In this document: piece after piece, positions 7,669 through 16,509 of the stretch
Position numbering within the stretch: the first letter of the stretch is position 1
How the letters are laid out: each line of letters starts with the position of its first letter
Origin: Pseudooceanicola marinus
GTDB lineage: Bacteria > Pseudomonadota > Alphaproteobacteria > Rhodobacterales > Rhodobacteraceae
DNA length: 64,000 bases
Direction: 5' to 3'
NCBI RefSeq assembly: GCF_002786295.1
Contig: NZ_PGTC01000009.1
Span: forward strand, 186,001 to 250,000
The notes under the pieces: generated by a model
Seen by the model: the letters and a program-made list of their open reading frames with translations, nothing else
What the model was told of the DNA's origin: nothing
Database searches by the model: none
Program-made: the position numbers and the translations under genes

Positions 7669-10600
7669 TCAGAAGCGCAGGCCGACCCCGGCGGTCACCG
7701 CGTTGGCGCTGCCCTGGTCGCCGAAGCGGCCCTGGTAGCCGACCGACAGGCTGGCGGTGTCGCTGATCGCGATGGCCGCGCTCAGGCCCAGGGTCACGAC
7801 GTCCTCGGCCAGGTCGGTGCCGTCCACGTGGAAGGTGTCGCCCCCGGCGAAGGCCATGTCGGCGCTGCCAGTTTCACCGTCCATGACGTGGCGCCAGGAC
7901 AGTTCACCGCCCAGCGTGGTGCCCTGATCCAGCGCATGCTCGGCGCGCAGACCCAGCTCAGCCAGGGTGGCGGAGGCGTCGATGCCCCGCAGGACCAGGG
8001 CCGCGTCGCCACCCGTCTCGGCGCCGGTGCCGCCGTCGACCTCGATATGCGACAGGCCGGCGAAGGGGGTCAGGCGGGTGCCGCCCAGCTCCAGCTCTTG
8101 GGACAGCTCGGCGAAGACCTGGGTGGTGTCGGCCGTGTAGCCGCCGCGCAGGACCTCGGTCGTGCCCGCGTAATCCGCGCCGCGCCAGACCGACACGTCG
8201 CTGCGGGTGTAGAGCAGGCCGCCGGTCAGAGCCGTCTGGCCGAACCGCTGACCTGCCACGAGGCCGAAGTGGGTGTCGTCGCTGTCGGCCTTGCCAGCCA
8301 GACCATCGAGGCTGGCCTCGGAACTGCCGAACCCGGCCATCACGCCCAGGGTCAGGCCGTTTTCCAGCATGCCGTTGACGCCCAGAAGGGTGCCGGTGGC
8401 GCTGCGGTCCAGGTCGCGCAGGTCGCCGGTGCCGTCAACCTCGGCATCCTCGCCGTAGCCCTTCAGCCAGAAACCGGTGGTGCCCGGTGCCAGGTCCAGC
8501 GCGGCGTCCAGCTGCGTGCCGGCGATGCCGCCGACCAGGGCGCTTTGCCCTGCCAGGGCCCCGGCGGAGGCGGCGTAAAGCTCCCCCGAGAGGCTGTTGA
8601 AGGCGGCGGAGGCATTGGCCTCGCCCAGCATCACCACGCTGTTGTAGAGCGCGTTGCCAAAGCCCAGGCTCTCGATCCCGCCAGCGGCGGCGCGCCCGTT
8701 GGCCGTGTCGGCCACGCTGTCGAAGGCGGTATCGTTGCGCGCCAGTTGCAGGGTCAGGGCGTTGCTGCCGTAGGCGAGATCGGCATCGAGGAAGGCCAGG
8801 GTGGAATTGACCTGATCGAAGGTGCCCGTCAGCCCGCCATCGGCGGTCAGGATCTGCATCGACAGTTCGGGCGCGTAGTTCAGGCCCTCACCGATCACCA
8901 GGGCGGTGCCGCCCAGGATGTCGACCTGGCCTGTCACCGCAACCGTGTCGGCATTGCCGTCCTCGTCCGTCTCCACCTCGAAGGTGGAGCCGCTGGCGAA
9001 GCTCAGATCGCCATCGACGGTCAGTGCGCCGATGCTGTTACCCGCGCCAAAGGTGCCGCCCGACAGGACGGAGACCGACCCGGTGGTGCCGTTGCCGCCC
9101 AGGTGTGCGCCGTTCATGACGTTGGTCAGGGCGGAGCTGGCGGTGGAGCCGTTGACGACCAGCGTGCCGGCCTCGACATCGGTGGCGCCGGTGTAGCTGT
9201 TGTCGCCCGACAGGATCAGGGTGCCCGCGCCGCGCTTGGCCAGCGCGCCGGTGCCGGTGACCTCACCCTCGGCATCGACCGCGGCCTCGGCATCGCGGAT
9301 CTCGATCCAGCCGCCGGTGCCTTCCAGAGACACGTCGCGCGACAGGCTCTGCATGGCGGTGCCGCGCACGGCCAGGCCGCCGTTCGACAGGCGCAGGGTC
9401 GCGTCGCTGCCGCCCAGGGCCGCGTCTTCCTCGACCAGGACGGTCCCGCCCGAGGTCACCAGCGTCTCGTCGATGAAGCTGTGATCGTCGATGCAGTAGT
9501 CCACGATGGCCTGGGCCAGGCGCGGGTCGTCGCTGGTGCAGTCCAGCAGGGTTTTCTTCTCGGCCTCGGTCAGGCCGGTCAGGATCGGATTGCCGTTGTC
9601 GTCGGCGATCTGGCCCAGGTAGACATCGGTCCGCATGTTGTTGCGGGTCAGGAAGAACTCGTTGCCCTTGGCGAAGGTGGTGGCCTCGTCGCTCCAGACC
9701 AGGCGGGTGCGTTCGTCCACGGTGCCGGCGTTCTCATGCTCCAGCTTCGGGCCGATCCAGCGGAAGTCATGCGCCACGACCTCATGATCGGTGAAGGCGG
9801 TGCCATCGGGCAGGACGTCGGTCTGGTCCAGGGTGCCGGTGTAGGCGTCGGCGGGGTCATCGGTGATGACGAACCATTTGCCGAAGGGGCGCGAGGCGAT
9901 GAAGTGGTCGATGCGCACGCGGTCCCAGCTGGGCCAGGTGTTGGTGCCGTCCTCCTCGGCCGAGGGCCAGGATACGGAGCCATCGCCCAGCTCATGCGGG
10001 GCGAAATGCTCTCGCTCGGCCTCGGTCTGCAGCAGGATGAAGTTCCGCTTCAGATAGTTCATCGTCACCGGGGTGTTGTTTTCCACCGGGTACATCTCAT
10101 CCGCGAACAGATCGTCGGGGATCTGGTCGAGGCTGAGATTTTCGCCGTCATGGGCGTCGATGAAGTCGGCGATGGCGTCGGGGTCGACGGCGTATTCCTC
10201 CAGCAGGGTCCCGTAGAAGCTGTTGCCCGTGCGCAGGTAGTTCTGCAGGATCAGCTTCTGCTGCGAGGCGCGGTGAAGGCCGCGTTCGGAGACGTCACCG
10301 GCGTTCCAGTCGCCGGTCAGGATCACGGGGCGGTTCGTCGACAGGGCCCATTCGGTGATGCCATGCGCCTCCTTCAGGCGGGTGGCCGAGGGGTCGCGGT
10401 AGTCGAGGTGCAGCGAGCCGATGACGGTCTCGGGCGCGCCATTGCCCAGCTCGGCGTGCTGGTAGGCTACCGCATCGCCCAGTGTGTTGGTGTCGAAGTC
10501 GCCGCCGATCCGGCTGAGCACACCGCTGTCACCCTGGCGGATGTATTCGTATTCGCCCAGGCCTGCGTCGCGCAGGATCTGCTGCAGGCCAGCCAGGTAG

Positions 10601-10866
10601 GTGTCGTTGCGCAGCTCCTGGAAGGCGATCACGTCATAGTCGCCATTGATGAACAGCGGCGCGATGGCGTCCAGGTTGTTGCGGAACTGATCGCCCCAGG
10701 TGTTCATCGTCAGCACGCGGACGGTGCCGGCGGGGGTGGCGTCCTGCGCCTGCAGGGCGGCGGGGGCGGCCAGCAGGCCGAGGGTCGCGACACCACCCAG
10801 AAGCGCGGCGCGCAGCCCGGTCGTCAGACCGGCGCGGCGCGAAAGGGGAAGGGGAGAGAGAGGCAT
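7669..10866 (-). CDS. Autotransporter (type Va) with an endonuclease/exonuclease/phosphatase passenger
   Basis: The 1065-residue protein has a signal peptide (cleavage probably after ALQA, residue 40), then an EEP-superfamily domain at about 48-370. The expected catalytic positions are present: N55 in TMNTWG, E84 in AFQEL, D186 and N188 in TGDWNAG, D320-H321 in RIDHF, and the closing D360-H361 in FTDHEVV. A short helical region with two cysteines follows. Next come autotransporter-type beta-helix repeats (GAGTLILSGDNSYTGATDVE near 560; GGTFGAGNSIGALTVDGDLS near 630) and a beta-barrel of about 270 residues ending in GVGLRF with terminal Phe. It should be exported and displayed on or released from the outer membrane as a nuclease, phosphatase or phosphodiesterase. 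The substrate cannot be read from the sequence. Confidence 0.9.
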   Translation of the reverse strand: MPLSPLPLSRRAGLTTGLRAALLGGVATLGLLAAPAALQAQDATPAGTVRVLTMNTWGDQFRNNLDAIAPLFINGDYDVIAFQELRNDTYLAGLQQILRDAGLGEYEYIRQGDSGVLSRIGGDFDTNTLGDAVAYQHAELGNGAPETVIGSLHLDYRDPSATRLKEAHGITEWALSTNRPVILTGDWNAGDVSERGLHRASQQKLILQNYLRTGNSFYGTLLEEYAVDPDAIADFIDAHDGENLSLDQIPDDLFADEMYPVENNTPVTMNYLKRNFILLQTEAEREHFAPHELGDGSVSWPSAEEDGTNTWPSWDRVRIDHFIASRPFGKWFVITDDPADAYTGTLDQTDVLPDGTAFTDHEVVAHDFRWIGPKLEHENAGTVDERTRLVWSDEATTFAKGNEFFLTRNNMRTDVYLGQIADDNGNPILTGLTEAEKKTLLDCTSDDPRLAQAIVDYCIDDHSFIDETLVTSGGTVLVEEDAALGGSDATLRLSNGGLAVRGTAMQSLSRDVSLEGTGGWIEIRDAEAAVDAEGEVTGTGALAKRGAGTLILSGDNSYTGATDVEAGTLVVNGSTASSALTNVMNGAHLGGNGTTGSVSVLSGGTFGAGNSIGALTVDGDLSFASGSTFEVETDEDGNADTVAVTGQVDILGGTALVIGEGLNYAPELSMQILTADGGLTGTFDQVNSTLAFLDADLAYGSNALTLQLARNDTAFDSVADTANGRAAAGGIESLGFGNALYNSVVMLGEANASAAFNSLSGELYAASAGALAGQSALVGGIAGTQLDAALDLAPGTTGFWLKGYGEDAEVDGTGDLRDLDRSATGTLLGVNGMLENGLTLGVMAGFGSSEASLDGLAGKADSDDTHFGLVAGQRFGQTALTGGLLYTRSDVSVWRGADYAGTTEVLRGGYTADTTQVFAELSQELELGGTRLTPFAGLSHIEVDGGTGAETGGDAALVLRGIDASATLAELGLRAEHALDQGTTLGGELSWRHVMDGETGSADMAFAGGDTFHVDGTDLAEDVVTLGLSAAIAISDTASLSVGYQGRFGDQGSANAVTAGVGLRF

Positions 10867-11197
10867 GAAGATGTCCCTGAGTTTGACTGGCAGACAGAAA
10901 TGGGTCGGTGCAACTGCACCCGCCGCCCCTCATGACAGCTGCATATGTAAGTTTTCTTACATTTTGTAATTTGGATAACATTTTTGCTGGGCCGCTGCCC
11001 GCCTGAGCGCCCGGGCGAGAGCCTGAAGGGGTAGGGCGGCCAGGCCTGCCGGTGTCTCCCTCCGCGATCCGTCGCCGGTTTCGACGCTAACCTGTTGGCA
11101 AGGGCGGCCTCTGTCTGGCTATATCGGCTGAGAGGTCTGCCCCGGGGCCGATGCGCCACCCGGCGCCGGTGGAGAGGGGCAGGCACCGGAGGAGAAC
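10867..11197. other. Divergent promoter region between the autotransporter and acyl-CoA ligase genes
   Basis: This 331-bp region separates two divergently transcribed genes. The segment about 10941-10985 is strikingly A+T-rich against its surroundings and contains the inverted repeat listed separately at 10945-10962. Nearer the ligase start there is a strong Shine-Dalgarno (GGAGGAG) at about 11188. I see no open frame with coding character. Confidence 0.6.
10945..10962. promoter_or_regulatory. Perfect inverted repeat, candidate operator for the autotransporter gene
   Basis: ATGTAAG-TTTT-CTTACAT is a perfect 7-bp-arm inverted repeat in an A+T-rich patch about 80 bp upstream of the autotransporter ATG. 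It could be an operator (for example for the neighbouring DeoR-type protein) or a short hairpin in the leader. Only the symmetry is observed. Confidence 0.4.
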
Positions 11198-12826
11198 ATG
11201 AACACGATTTTCGACGTGGATCTGGACGCTTGCGCGGCGAACCATGCCCCGCTGACCCCGATCACCTTCCTGGACCGCAGCGCGCGGGTCTATCCCGACC
11301 GCATCGCGCTGGTGCACGGCGACCGCCGCCAGGACTGGGCCGAAACCTATGCCCGCTGCCGCCGCCTCGGATCCGCCCTGGCCGGTCGCGGCCTGGGGCG
11401 CGGCGACACGGTCGCGGTGATCGCCGCCAATATCCCCGAGCTGTTCGAGGCCCACTTCGGCGTGCCGATGATCGGGGCCGTGCTGAACGCCATAAACACC
11501 CGGCTGGACGCCGAGGCCATCGCCTTCATCCTTGACCACGGCGAGGCGAAGGTGCTGATGGTCGATCCCGAGTTCGCGCCCGTCGCGGCAGAGGCGGTGG
11601 CGATGTGCCATCGCAGCGACCTGCTGATCGTCGACATCGAGGACCCGGTGCATGGCCCGGCCGATCCCATCGGCGCGCTGACCTATGAGGCCCTGCTGAC
11701 CGAGGGGGATCCCTCCTTCGCCTGGTCGCCGCCGGGCGACGAATGGGATGCGATCACGCTGAACTACACCTCCGGCACCACGGGCAACCCCAAGGGCGTC
11801 GTCTATCACCATCGCGGCGCGCATCTGAACGCCCTGGCACAGATCCATTCCTGGGACATGCCGACCCATTCGGTCTACCTCTGGACGTTGCCGATGTTCC
11901 ACTGCAACGGCTGGTGCTTCCCCTGGGCGATGGCGGCCAATGCCGGCACTTCGGTCTGCCTGCGCCATGTCCGGGCCGAGCCGATCTTCGAGCTGATCGC
12001 GCAGGAGAAAGTCACCCATTTCTGCGGCGCGCCCATCGTGCTGAACATGCTGGCCCAGAACCCGGAGCTGAAGCAGTTCGACCACGAGGTGAAGGTGATG
12101 ACCGCAGGCGCCTCGCCGCCCGCCGCCGTGATCCAGGCGATGGAGGCCATGGGCGTGGAGGTCACCCATGTCTATGGTCTGACCGAGGTCTACGGCCCCG
12201 CCCTGATCTGCGCTTGGAAAGGTGAATGGGACAGCCTGCCGCCCGAGCAGCGGGCGAAGATGAAGGCGCGCCAGGGGGTGGGCAACATCGCCCTGAACGA
12301 GATCATGGTGGCCGATCCCGAAAGCCTGGCACCGGTGCCCCAGGACGGCCAGACCATCGGGGAGATCTTCCTGAAGGGCCACATCGTGATGCGCGGCTAC
12401 CTGAAGAACCCCAAGGCCACGGCCGAGGCCTTCCGCGGCGGCTGGTTCGCCACCGGCGACCTGGGGGTGATGCACCCCGACGGCTATGTGGAACTGAAGG
12501 ACCGGCTGAAGGACATCATCATCTCGGGCGGCGAAAACATCTCATCGGTGGAGATCGAGGAGGTGCTCTATCGTCACCCCGCGGTGCTGGAGGCGGCGGT
12601 GGTCGCCCGGCCGGACGCGAAGTGGGGCGAGACCCCCTGCGCCTTCGTCGACCTGAAGCCGAGCCTTGAGGTCGATGCCGCCGACATCATCGCCTATTGC
12701 CGCGATCACATGGCGCATTTCAAGGCGCCCAAGACGGTGGTCTTCGGCCCGCTGCCCAAGACCTCGACCGGCAAGATCCAGAAGTTCCAGCTGCGTGACC
12801 GCGCCAAGGCGCTGCCCGACGGCTGA
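11198..12826 (+). CDS. AMP-forming acyl-CoA ligase
   Basis: The 542-residue enzyme belongs to the ANL superfamily and should activate a fatty or organic acid to its acyl-CoA via an acyl-AMP. The ATP-binding loop TSGTTGNPKG is near residue 190, followed by LPMFHCNGWCFPW, the YGLTEVYG motif, the GWFATGDLG hinge region and the C-terminal catalytic lysine segment KTSTGKIQK. The FHCNGW block and overall pattern resemble short/medium-chain acyl-activating enzymes. They differ from my recollection of the DMSP-pathway DmdB sequence, so I give no symbol. The start has a GGAGGAG ribosome-binding site. It is a single gene with its own downstream terminator. Confidence 0.9.
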   Translation: MNTIFDVDLDACAANHAPLTPITFLDRSARVYPDRIALVHGDRRQDWAETYARCRRLGSALAGRGLGRGDTVAVIAANIPELFEAHFGVPMIGAVLNAINTRLDAEAIAFILDHGEAKVLMVDPEFAPVAAEAVAMCHRSDLLIVDIEDPVHGPADPIGALTYEALLTEGDPSFAWSPPGDEWDAITLNYTSGTTGNPKGVVYHHRGAHLNALAQIHSWDMPTHSVYLWTLPMFHCNGWCFPWAMAANAGTSVCLRHVRAEPIFELIAQEKVTHFCGAPIVLNMLAQNPELKQFDHEVKVMTAGASPPAAVIQAMEAMGVEVTHVYGLTEVYGPALICAWKGEWDSLPPEQRAKMKARQGVGNIALNEIMVADPESLAPVPQDGQTIGEIFLKGHIVMRGYLKNPKATAEAFRGGWFATGDLGVMHPDGYVELKDRLKDIIISGGENISSVEIEEVLYRHPAVLEAAVVARPDAKWGETPCAFVDLKPSLEVDAADIIAYCRDHMAHFKAPKTVVFGPLPKTSTGKIQKFQLRDRAKALPDG

Positions 12827-12844
12827 CGTCGCGAAACCGCCGAA

Positions 12845-12883
12845 GCCCGCCGCGGCGCGATAGGCGCGCGGCGGGCCGTTTTC
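12845..12883 (+). terminator. Rho-independent terminator after the acyl-CoA ligase gene
   Basis: A 10-bp G+C stem, GCCCGCCGCG / CGCGGCGGGC, with a 12-nt loop is followed by CGTTTTCC. It lies about 20 nt after the stop codon. Confidence 0.7.
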
Positions 12884-12962
12884 CTCGCTCGCGGGGCCGA
12901 ATCCCCCCTCGCATCCGCGCCCCCAACTTCCTATAAGCGGGACAAACAGCGGGAGACGCAGG

Positions 12963-13751
12963 ATGAGCGGAGAGCTTTCCCCCATCGACAAGGCCAAGTT
13001 CGTGGCCGCGAAGAGGGCCACCGATTTCGTCGAGGACGGCATGCGTGTCGGCCTGGGCACCGGCAGCACGGCCGCCTGGATGGTGAAATGCCTGGGCGAA
13101 CGGGTGCGCAAGGAAGGACTGAAGATCACCGGCGTGCCCACCTCGACCCGCACCGCGGACCTGGCCCGCAGCCTCGGCATCAAGGTGGTGTCGCTGGAAG
13201 AGGCGAAGTGGCTGGACCTGACCATCGACGGCGCCGACGAGATCGACGGCGACCTGAACCTGATCAAGGGCGGCGGCGGCGCGCATCTGCAGGAAAAGGT
13301 CGTGGCCACGGCCAGCGACCGCATGGTGGTCATCGCCGATGCCGCCAAGGAGGTGGAGACGCTGGGCGCCTTCCCCCTGCCGATCGAGGTGATCCGCTTC
13401 GGCTGGCGCACCACCCAGGCGCTGGTGGAAGAGATGCTGATCTCGATGGATGTGCTGGGCCGTGACGTGACCCTGCGGATGCAGGGCGACGCGCCCTTCA
13501 TCTCCGACGAGGGCAACCACATCCTCGATCTTCACCTGAACCGCATCGGCAACCCGCGCGAGCTGGCGCTGGTGCTGAATCAGGTCCCGGGCGTGGTTGA
13601 AAATGGCCTTTTCATCGATATCTGCGATACGGTGGTGATCGGCCACGGCGACGGCCGGATCGAGACCCGCGATATCAACAATGGTACCACCGAGGACACG
13701 CGCCTCGACTTCGTGGAAGAGGACAACCTTTTCAAGGATCTCTCCGACTGA
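12963..13751 (+). CDS. rpiA: Ribose-5-phosphate isomerase A
   Basis: The 262-residue product interconverts ribose 5-phosphate and ribulose 5-phosphate in the pentose phosphate pathway. Diagnostic motifs are GLGTGSTAAWMV (phosphate loop, about 30-41), TIDGADEID with the catalytic aspartate, and KGGGGAHLQEK carrying the catalytic glutamate and lysine. A GGGAGA ribosome-binding site precedes the ATG. It lies 102 bp upstream of gor. Confidence 0.97.
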   Translation: MSGELSPIDKAKFVAAKRATDFVEDGMRVGLGTGSTAAWMVKCLGERVRKEGLKITGVPTSTRTADLARSLGIKVVSLEEAKWLDLTIDGADEIDGDLNLIKGGGGAHLQEKVVATASDRMVVIADAAKEVETLGAFPLPIEVIRFGWRTTQALVEEMLISMDVLGRDVTLRMQGDAPFISDEGNHILDLHLNRIGNPRELALVLNQVPGVVENGLFIDICDTVVIGHGDGRIETRDINNGTTEDTRLDFVEEDNLFKDLSD

Positions 13752-13853
13752 CATTTCCCAGCCGCAGCGGGCCGCCCGGTCCGCCGCGCCCCGGGTTCGG
13801 CTGTCCTCCCCCGGCCGCCAGGGGCGCGCGGTACAACGCAAGGACAACGGCCC

Positions 13854-15242
13854 ATGGCATCCGATACCCCTTCGACCTTCGACTATGACCTCTTCGTGAT
13901 CGGCGCCGGATCGGGCGGCGTGCGCGCGGCCCGCGTGGCCGCCGGCGAAGCGGGCGCCAAGGTCGCCATCGCCGAGGAAAGCCGCTACGGCGGCACCTGC
14001 GTGATCCGGGGCTGCGTGCCGAAGAAGCTGATGGTCTTTGCCAGCGGCTACGGCACCATGGCTGCCGAGGCTCAGGCCTATGGCTGGGACATCACCGAGA
14101 ACGGCTTTGACTGGGGCGTCTTCAAGCCCAAGCTGGAGGCCGAGCTGGACCGCCTGGAAGGCATCTACCAGAAGCTGCTGGATGGCTCCGGCGTCGACAA
14201 GTTCGACCAGCGCGCGACCTTGGCCGACGCCCATACCGTGCGCCTGGCCGACGGCACCACCAAGAGCGCCAAGACCATCCTGATCGCCACCGGCGGCCGC
14301 CCGGTGAAGCCAGAGATCCCGGGCGCCGAGTTGGGCATCACGTCGAACGACATCTTCCATGTGGATGAGCTGCCCAAGCGGATCCTGATCGTCGGCGGTG
14401 GCTATATCGGCTGTGAATTCGCCGGTGTTCTCAACGGGCTGGGCAGCCATGTGACCCAGTACTACCGTGGCCTGCAGGTGCTGCGCGGCTTCGACGAGGA
14501 AGCCCGGACCCTGATCGCGGACGAGATGAAGATCGCCGGCATCGACCTGAAGACCGGCATCGACGTCGAGAAGCTGGAGAAGACTGACGACGGTATCCTG
14601 GTGCACGACACTCTGGGCGGCACGGCCACCTTCGACCAGGTACTCTTCGCCACCGGGCGCGCGCCCAACACCGAAGGGCTGGGCCTGGAAGAGGCGGGCG
14701 TGACGCTGGGCAAGAAGGGCGAGGTCGTGGTGGATGAATTCAGCCACACCGGCGTGCCCTCGATCTGGGCCATCGGCGACGTGACCGACCGGGTGCAGTT
14801 GACCCCCGTCGCGATCCGCGAAGGCATGGCCTTCGTCGAGACGGTGTTCAAGGGCAACCCGACGAAGCCGGATCACGAGTTGATCCCCACGGCAATCTTC
14901 ACCCAGCCCGAAATGGGCACCATCGGCCTTTCCGAGGAAGAGGCGCGGGATACGGTAAAGGAACCGCTGGAAATCTATGCCACGTCCTTCAAGCCGATGC
15001 AGCAGAGCTTCGCCGGCGGCGCGGCGCAGAAGATCCTGATGAAGCTGATCGTGGGCGCCCACAGCCGCACCGTTCTGGGCTGTCACATCGTCGGCCCCTC
15101 GGCAGGCGAGATGATCCAGATGGCCGGCATCGCCGTAAAGATGGGGGCCACGAAGGAGGATTTCGACCGGACCGTGGCGGTGCACCCGACCGCGGCGGAA
15201 GAGATGGTGACCATGCGCAACCCGGTCCGTACCCTGAGCTGA
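13854..15242 (+). CDS. gor: Glutathione-disulfide reductase
   Basis: The 462-residue flavoprotein reduces GSSG with NADPH. The FAD-binding motif GAGSGGVRAARVAA lies at about residue 17, the redox-active disulfide is GGTCVIRGCVPKKLM (about 47-61), the second nucleotide motif is VGGGYIGCEFAGVL, and the C-terminal dimer-interface active site is TVAVHPTAAEE. It follows rpiA, a major step in the pentose pathway that feeds NADPH metabolism; co-transcription is likely but not shown. Confidence 0.96.
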   Translation: MASDTPSTFDYDLFVIGAGSGGVRAARVAAGEAGAKVAIAEESRYGGTCVIRGCVPKKLMVFASGYGTMAAEAQAYGWDITENGFDWGVFKPKLEAELDRLEGIYQKLLDGSGVDKFDQRATLADAHTVRLADGTTKSAKTILIATGGRPVKPEIPGAELGITSNDIFHVDELPKRILIVGGGYIGCEFAGVLNGLGSHVTQYYRGLQVLRGFDEEARTLIADEMKIAGIDLKTGIDVEKLEKTDDGILVHDTLGGTATFDQVLFATGRAPNTEGLGLEEAGVTLGKKGEVVVDEFSHTGVPSIWAIGDVTDRVQLTPVAIREGMAFVETVFKGNPTKPDHELIPTAIFTQPEMGTIGLSEEEARDTVKEPLEIYATSFKPMQQSFAGGAAQKILMKLIVGAHSRTVLGCHIVGPSAGEMIQMAGIAVKMGATKEDFDRTVAVHPTAAEEMVTMRNPVRTLS

Positions 15243-15327
15243 GGGCGGCAAGTGGTCGCGAAAACTTGAAATTCACGCCTCGGCTGCACAGCTAGGGGCA
15301 AAGCATATTGACTGAGAAGGGGAGACA

Positions 15328-16497
15328 ATGGCTGGAGAGAATGGCGGCCCCTGGGGCGGCGGCGGCGGCGGCCGACCCACACCGCCCTCGGGAGGCAATG
15401 GCGGCAACCGCGGTGGCCAGAATGGTGGCCAGGGCGGCGGCGGTCGGGATGACAAGCCGAATATTCCGGATATCGATGAACTGGTCCGCAAGGGCCAGGA
15501 CCAGCTGCGCGTCCTGATGGGCGGTCGTGGCAACGGCGGCGGCCAGTCCGGCGGCGGTGGCGGCATGGGGGGCGGTGGTCCCCTGGTCTCGCGCTCCATG
15601 GTGGGCCTGGGCCTGATCCTGGCCTTTATCGGCTGGCTCTTCGCCAGCGTCTACACCGTGCGGCCGGACGAACAATCGGTCGAGCTGTTCCTGGGCGAGT
15701 ATTCCTCGACCGGCCAGCCGGGCCTGAACTTCGCCCCCTGGCCGCTGGTCACGCACGAGGTGATCGCGGTGACCCGCGAACGCATCGTCGACGTGGGCGT
15801 CGGTGGTCGTGGCGCACAGGCGGGCCTGATGCTGACCGGGGACGAGAACATCGTCGACATCGACTTCCAGGTCGTGTGGAACATCACCGATCCGGCGCAG
15901 TTCCTGTTCAACCTGCGCGATCCGCAGATGACGATCTCTGCCGTGTCCGAATCCGCCATGCGCGAGATCATCGCGCAGTCCGAGCTGTCGCCGATCCTCA
16001 ACCGGGATCGTGGGGCCATCGCCTCGCGGCTTCAGGATCTGATCCAGTCGACGCTGGACAGCTATGGGGCCGGCATGAACGTGATCCGCGTCAACTTCGA
16101 CAAGGCCGACCCGCCGTCGGAGGTGATCGATGCCTTTCGCGAAGTGCAGGCCGCCGAGCAGCAGCGTGAACGGCTGACCAACGAGGCCGATGCCTATGCC
16201 AACCGCGTCACCGCCGAGGCCCGTGGTCAGGCGGCGCAGCTGCGTCAGGAGGCCGAAGGCTATCGCGCCCAGGTCGTCAACGAGGCCGAAGGTCAGGCCA
16301 GCCGGTTCTCCGCCGTTCTGGATGAGTACCGCAAGGCCCCCGAGGTGACGCGCAAGCGTCTGTACCTCGAAGCCATGGAAGAGGTGCTGGGCGATGTGAA
16401 CAAGGTGATCGTCGACGGCGAAGCCGGTTCGGGCGTGCTGCCCTACCTGCCGCTGAACCAGCTTGCGCCCGGTTCTGCCGGCCAGTCGAACCAGTAA
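15328..16497 (+). CDS. hflK: FtsH protease regulator subunit HflK
   Basis: The 389-residue protein has a long Gly/Asn-rich cytoplasmic N-terminus (about 1-75), a single transmembrane helix (MVGLGLILAFIGWLFASVY, about 91-110) and an SPFH/band-7 domain exposed to the periplasm, followed by an Ala/Glu-rich coiled coil (ERLTNEADAYANRVTAEARG). HflK and HflC form a cage around FtsH and modulate its proteolysis. hflC follows after 12 bp. Confidence 0.95.
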   Translation: MAGENGGPWGGGGGGRPTPPSGGNGGNRGGQNGGQGGGGRDDKPNIPDIDELVRKGQDQLRVLMGGRGNGGGQSGGGGGMGGGGPLVSRSMVGLGLILAFIGWLFASVYTVRPDEQSVELFLGEYSSTGQPGLNFAPWPLVTHEVIAVTRERIVDVGVGGRGAQAGLMLTGDENIVDIDFQVVWNITDPAQFLFNLRDPQMTISAVSESAMREIIAQSELSPILNRDRGAIASRLQDLIQSTLDSYGAGMNVIRVNFDKADPPSEVIDAFREVQAAEQQRERLTNEADAYANRVTAEARGQAAQLRQEAEGYRAQVVNEAEGQASRFSAVLDEYRKAPEVTRKRLYLEAMEEVLGDVNKVIVDGEAGSGVLPYLPLNQLAPGSAGQSNQ

Positions 16498-16509
16498 GGG
16501 AGCGAGATC

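Noticed and set aside
10681-10706. GGAAC followed by GTT inside the autotransporter gene
   Set aside because: The spacer is too short (14 bp) and it points antisense within a coding sequence.
7192-10935. A 1247-codon plus-strand open frame opposite the autotransporter
   Set aside because: It is an antisense shadow, and the autotransporter frame explains the region.
11198-12826. Acyl-CoA ligase as DmdB of the DMSP demethylation pathway
   Set aside because: The FHCNGW block and flanking residues fit other acyl-activating enzymes better than the FHVNAW pattern I recall for DmdB, and no dmdA, dmdC or dmdD gene is nearby.
15878-15905. GGAAC-N16-AGTT inside hflK, resembling an EcfG promoter
   Set aside because: It lies within a coding sequence with no gene starting nearby and an A in the less-conserved position; it is probably chance.
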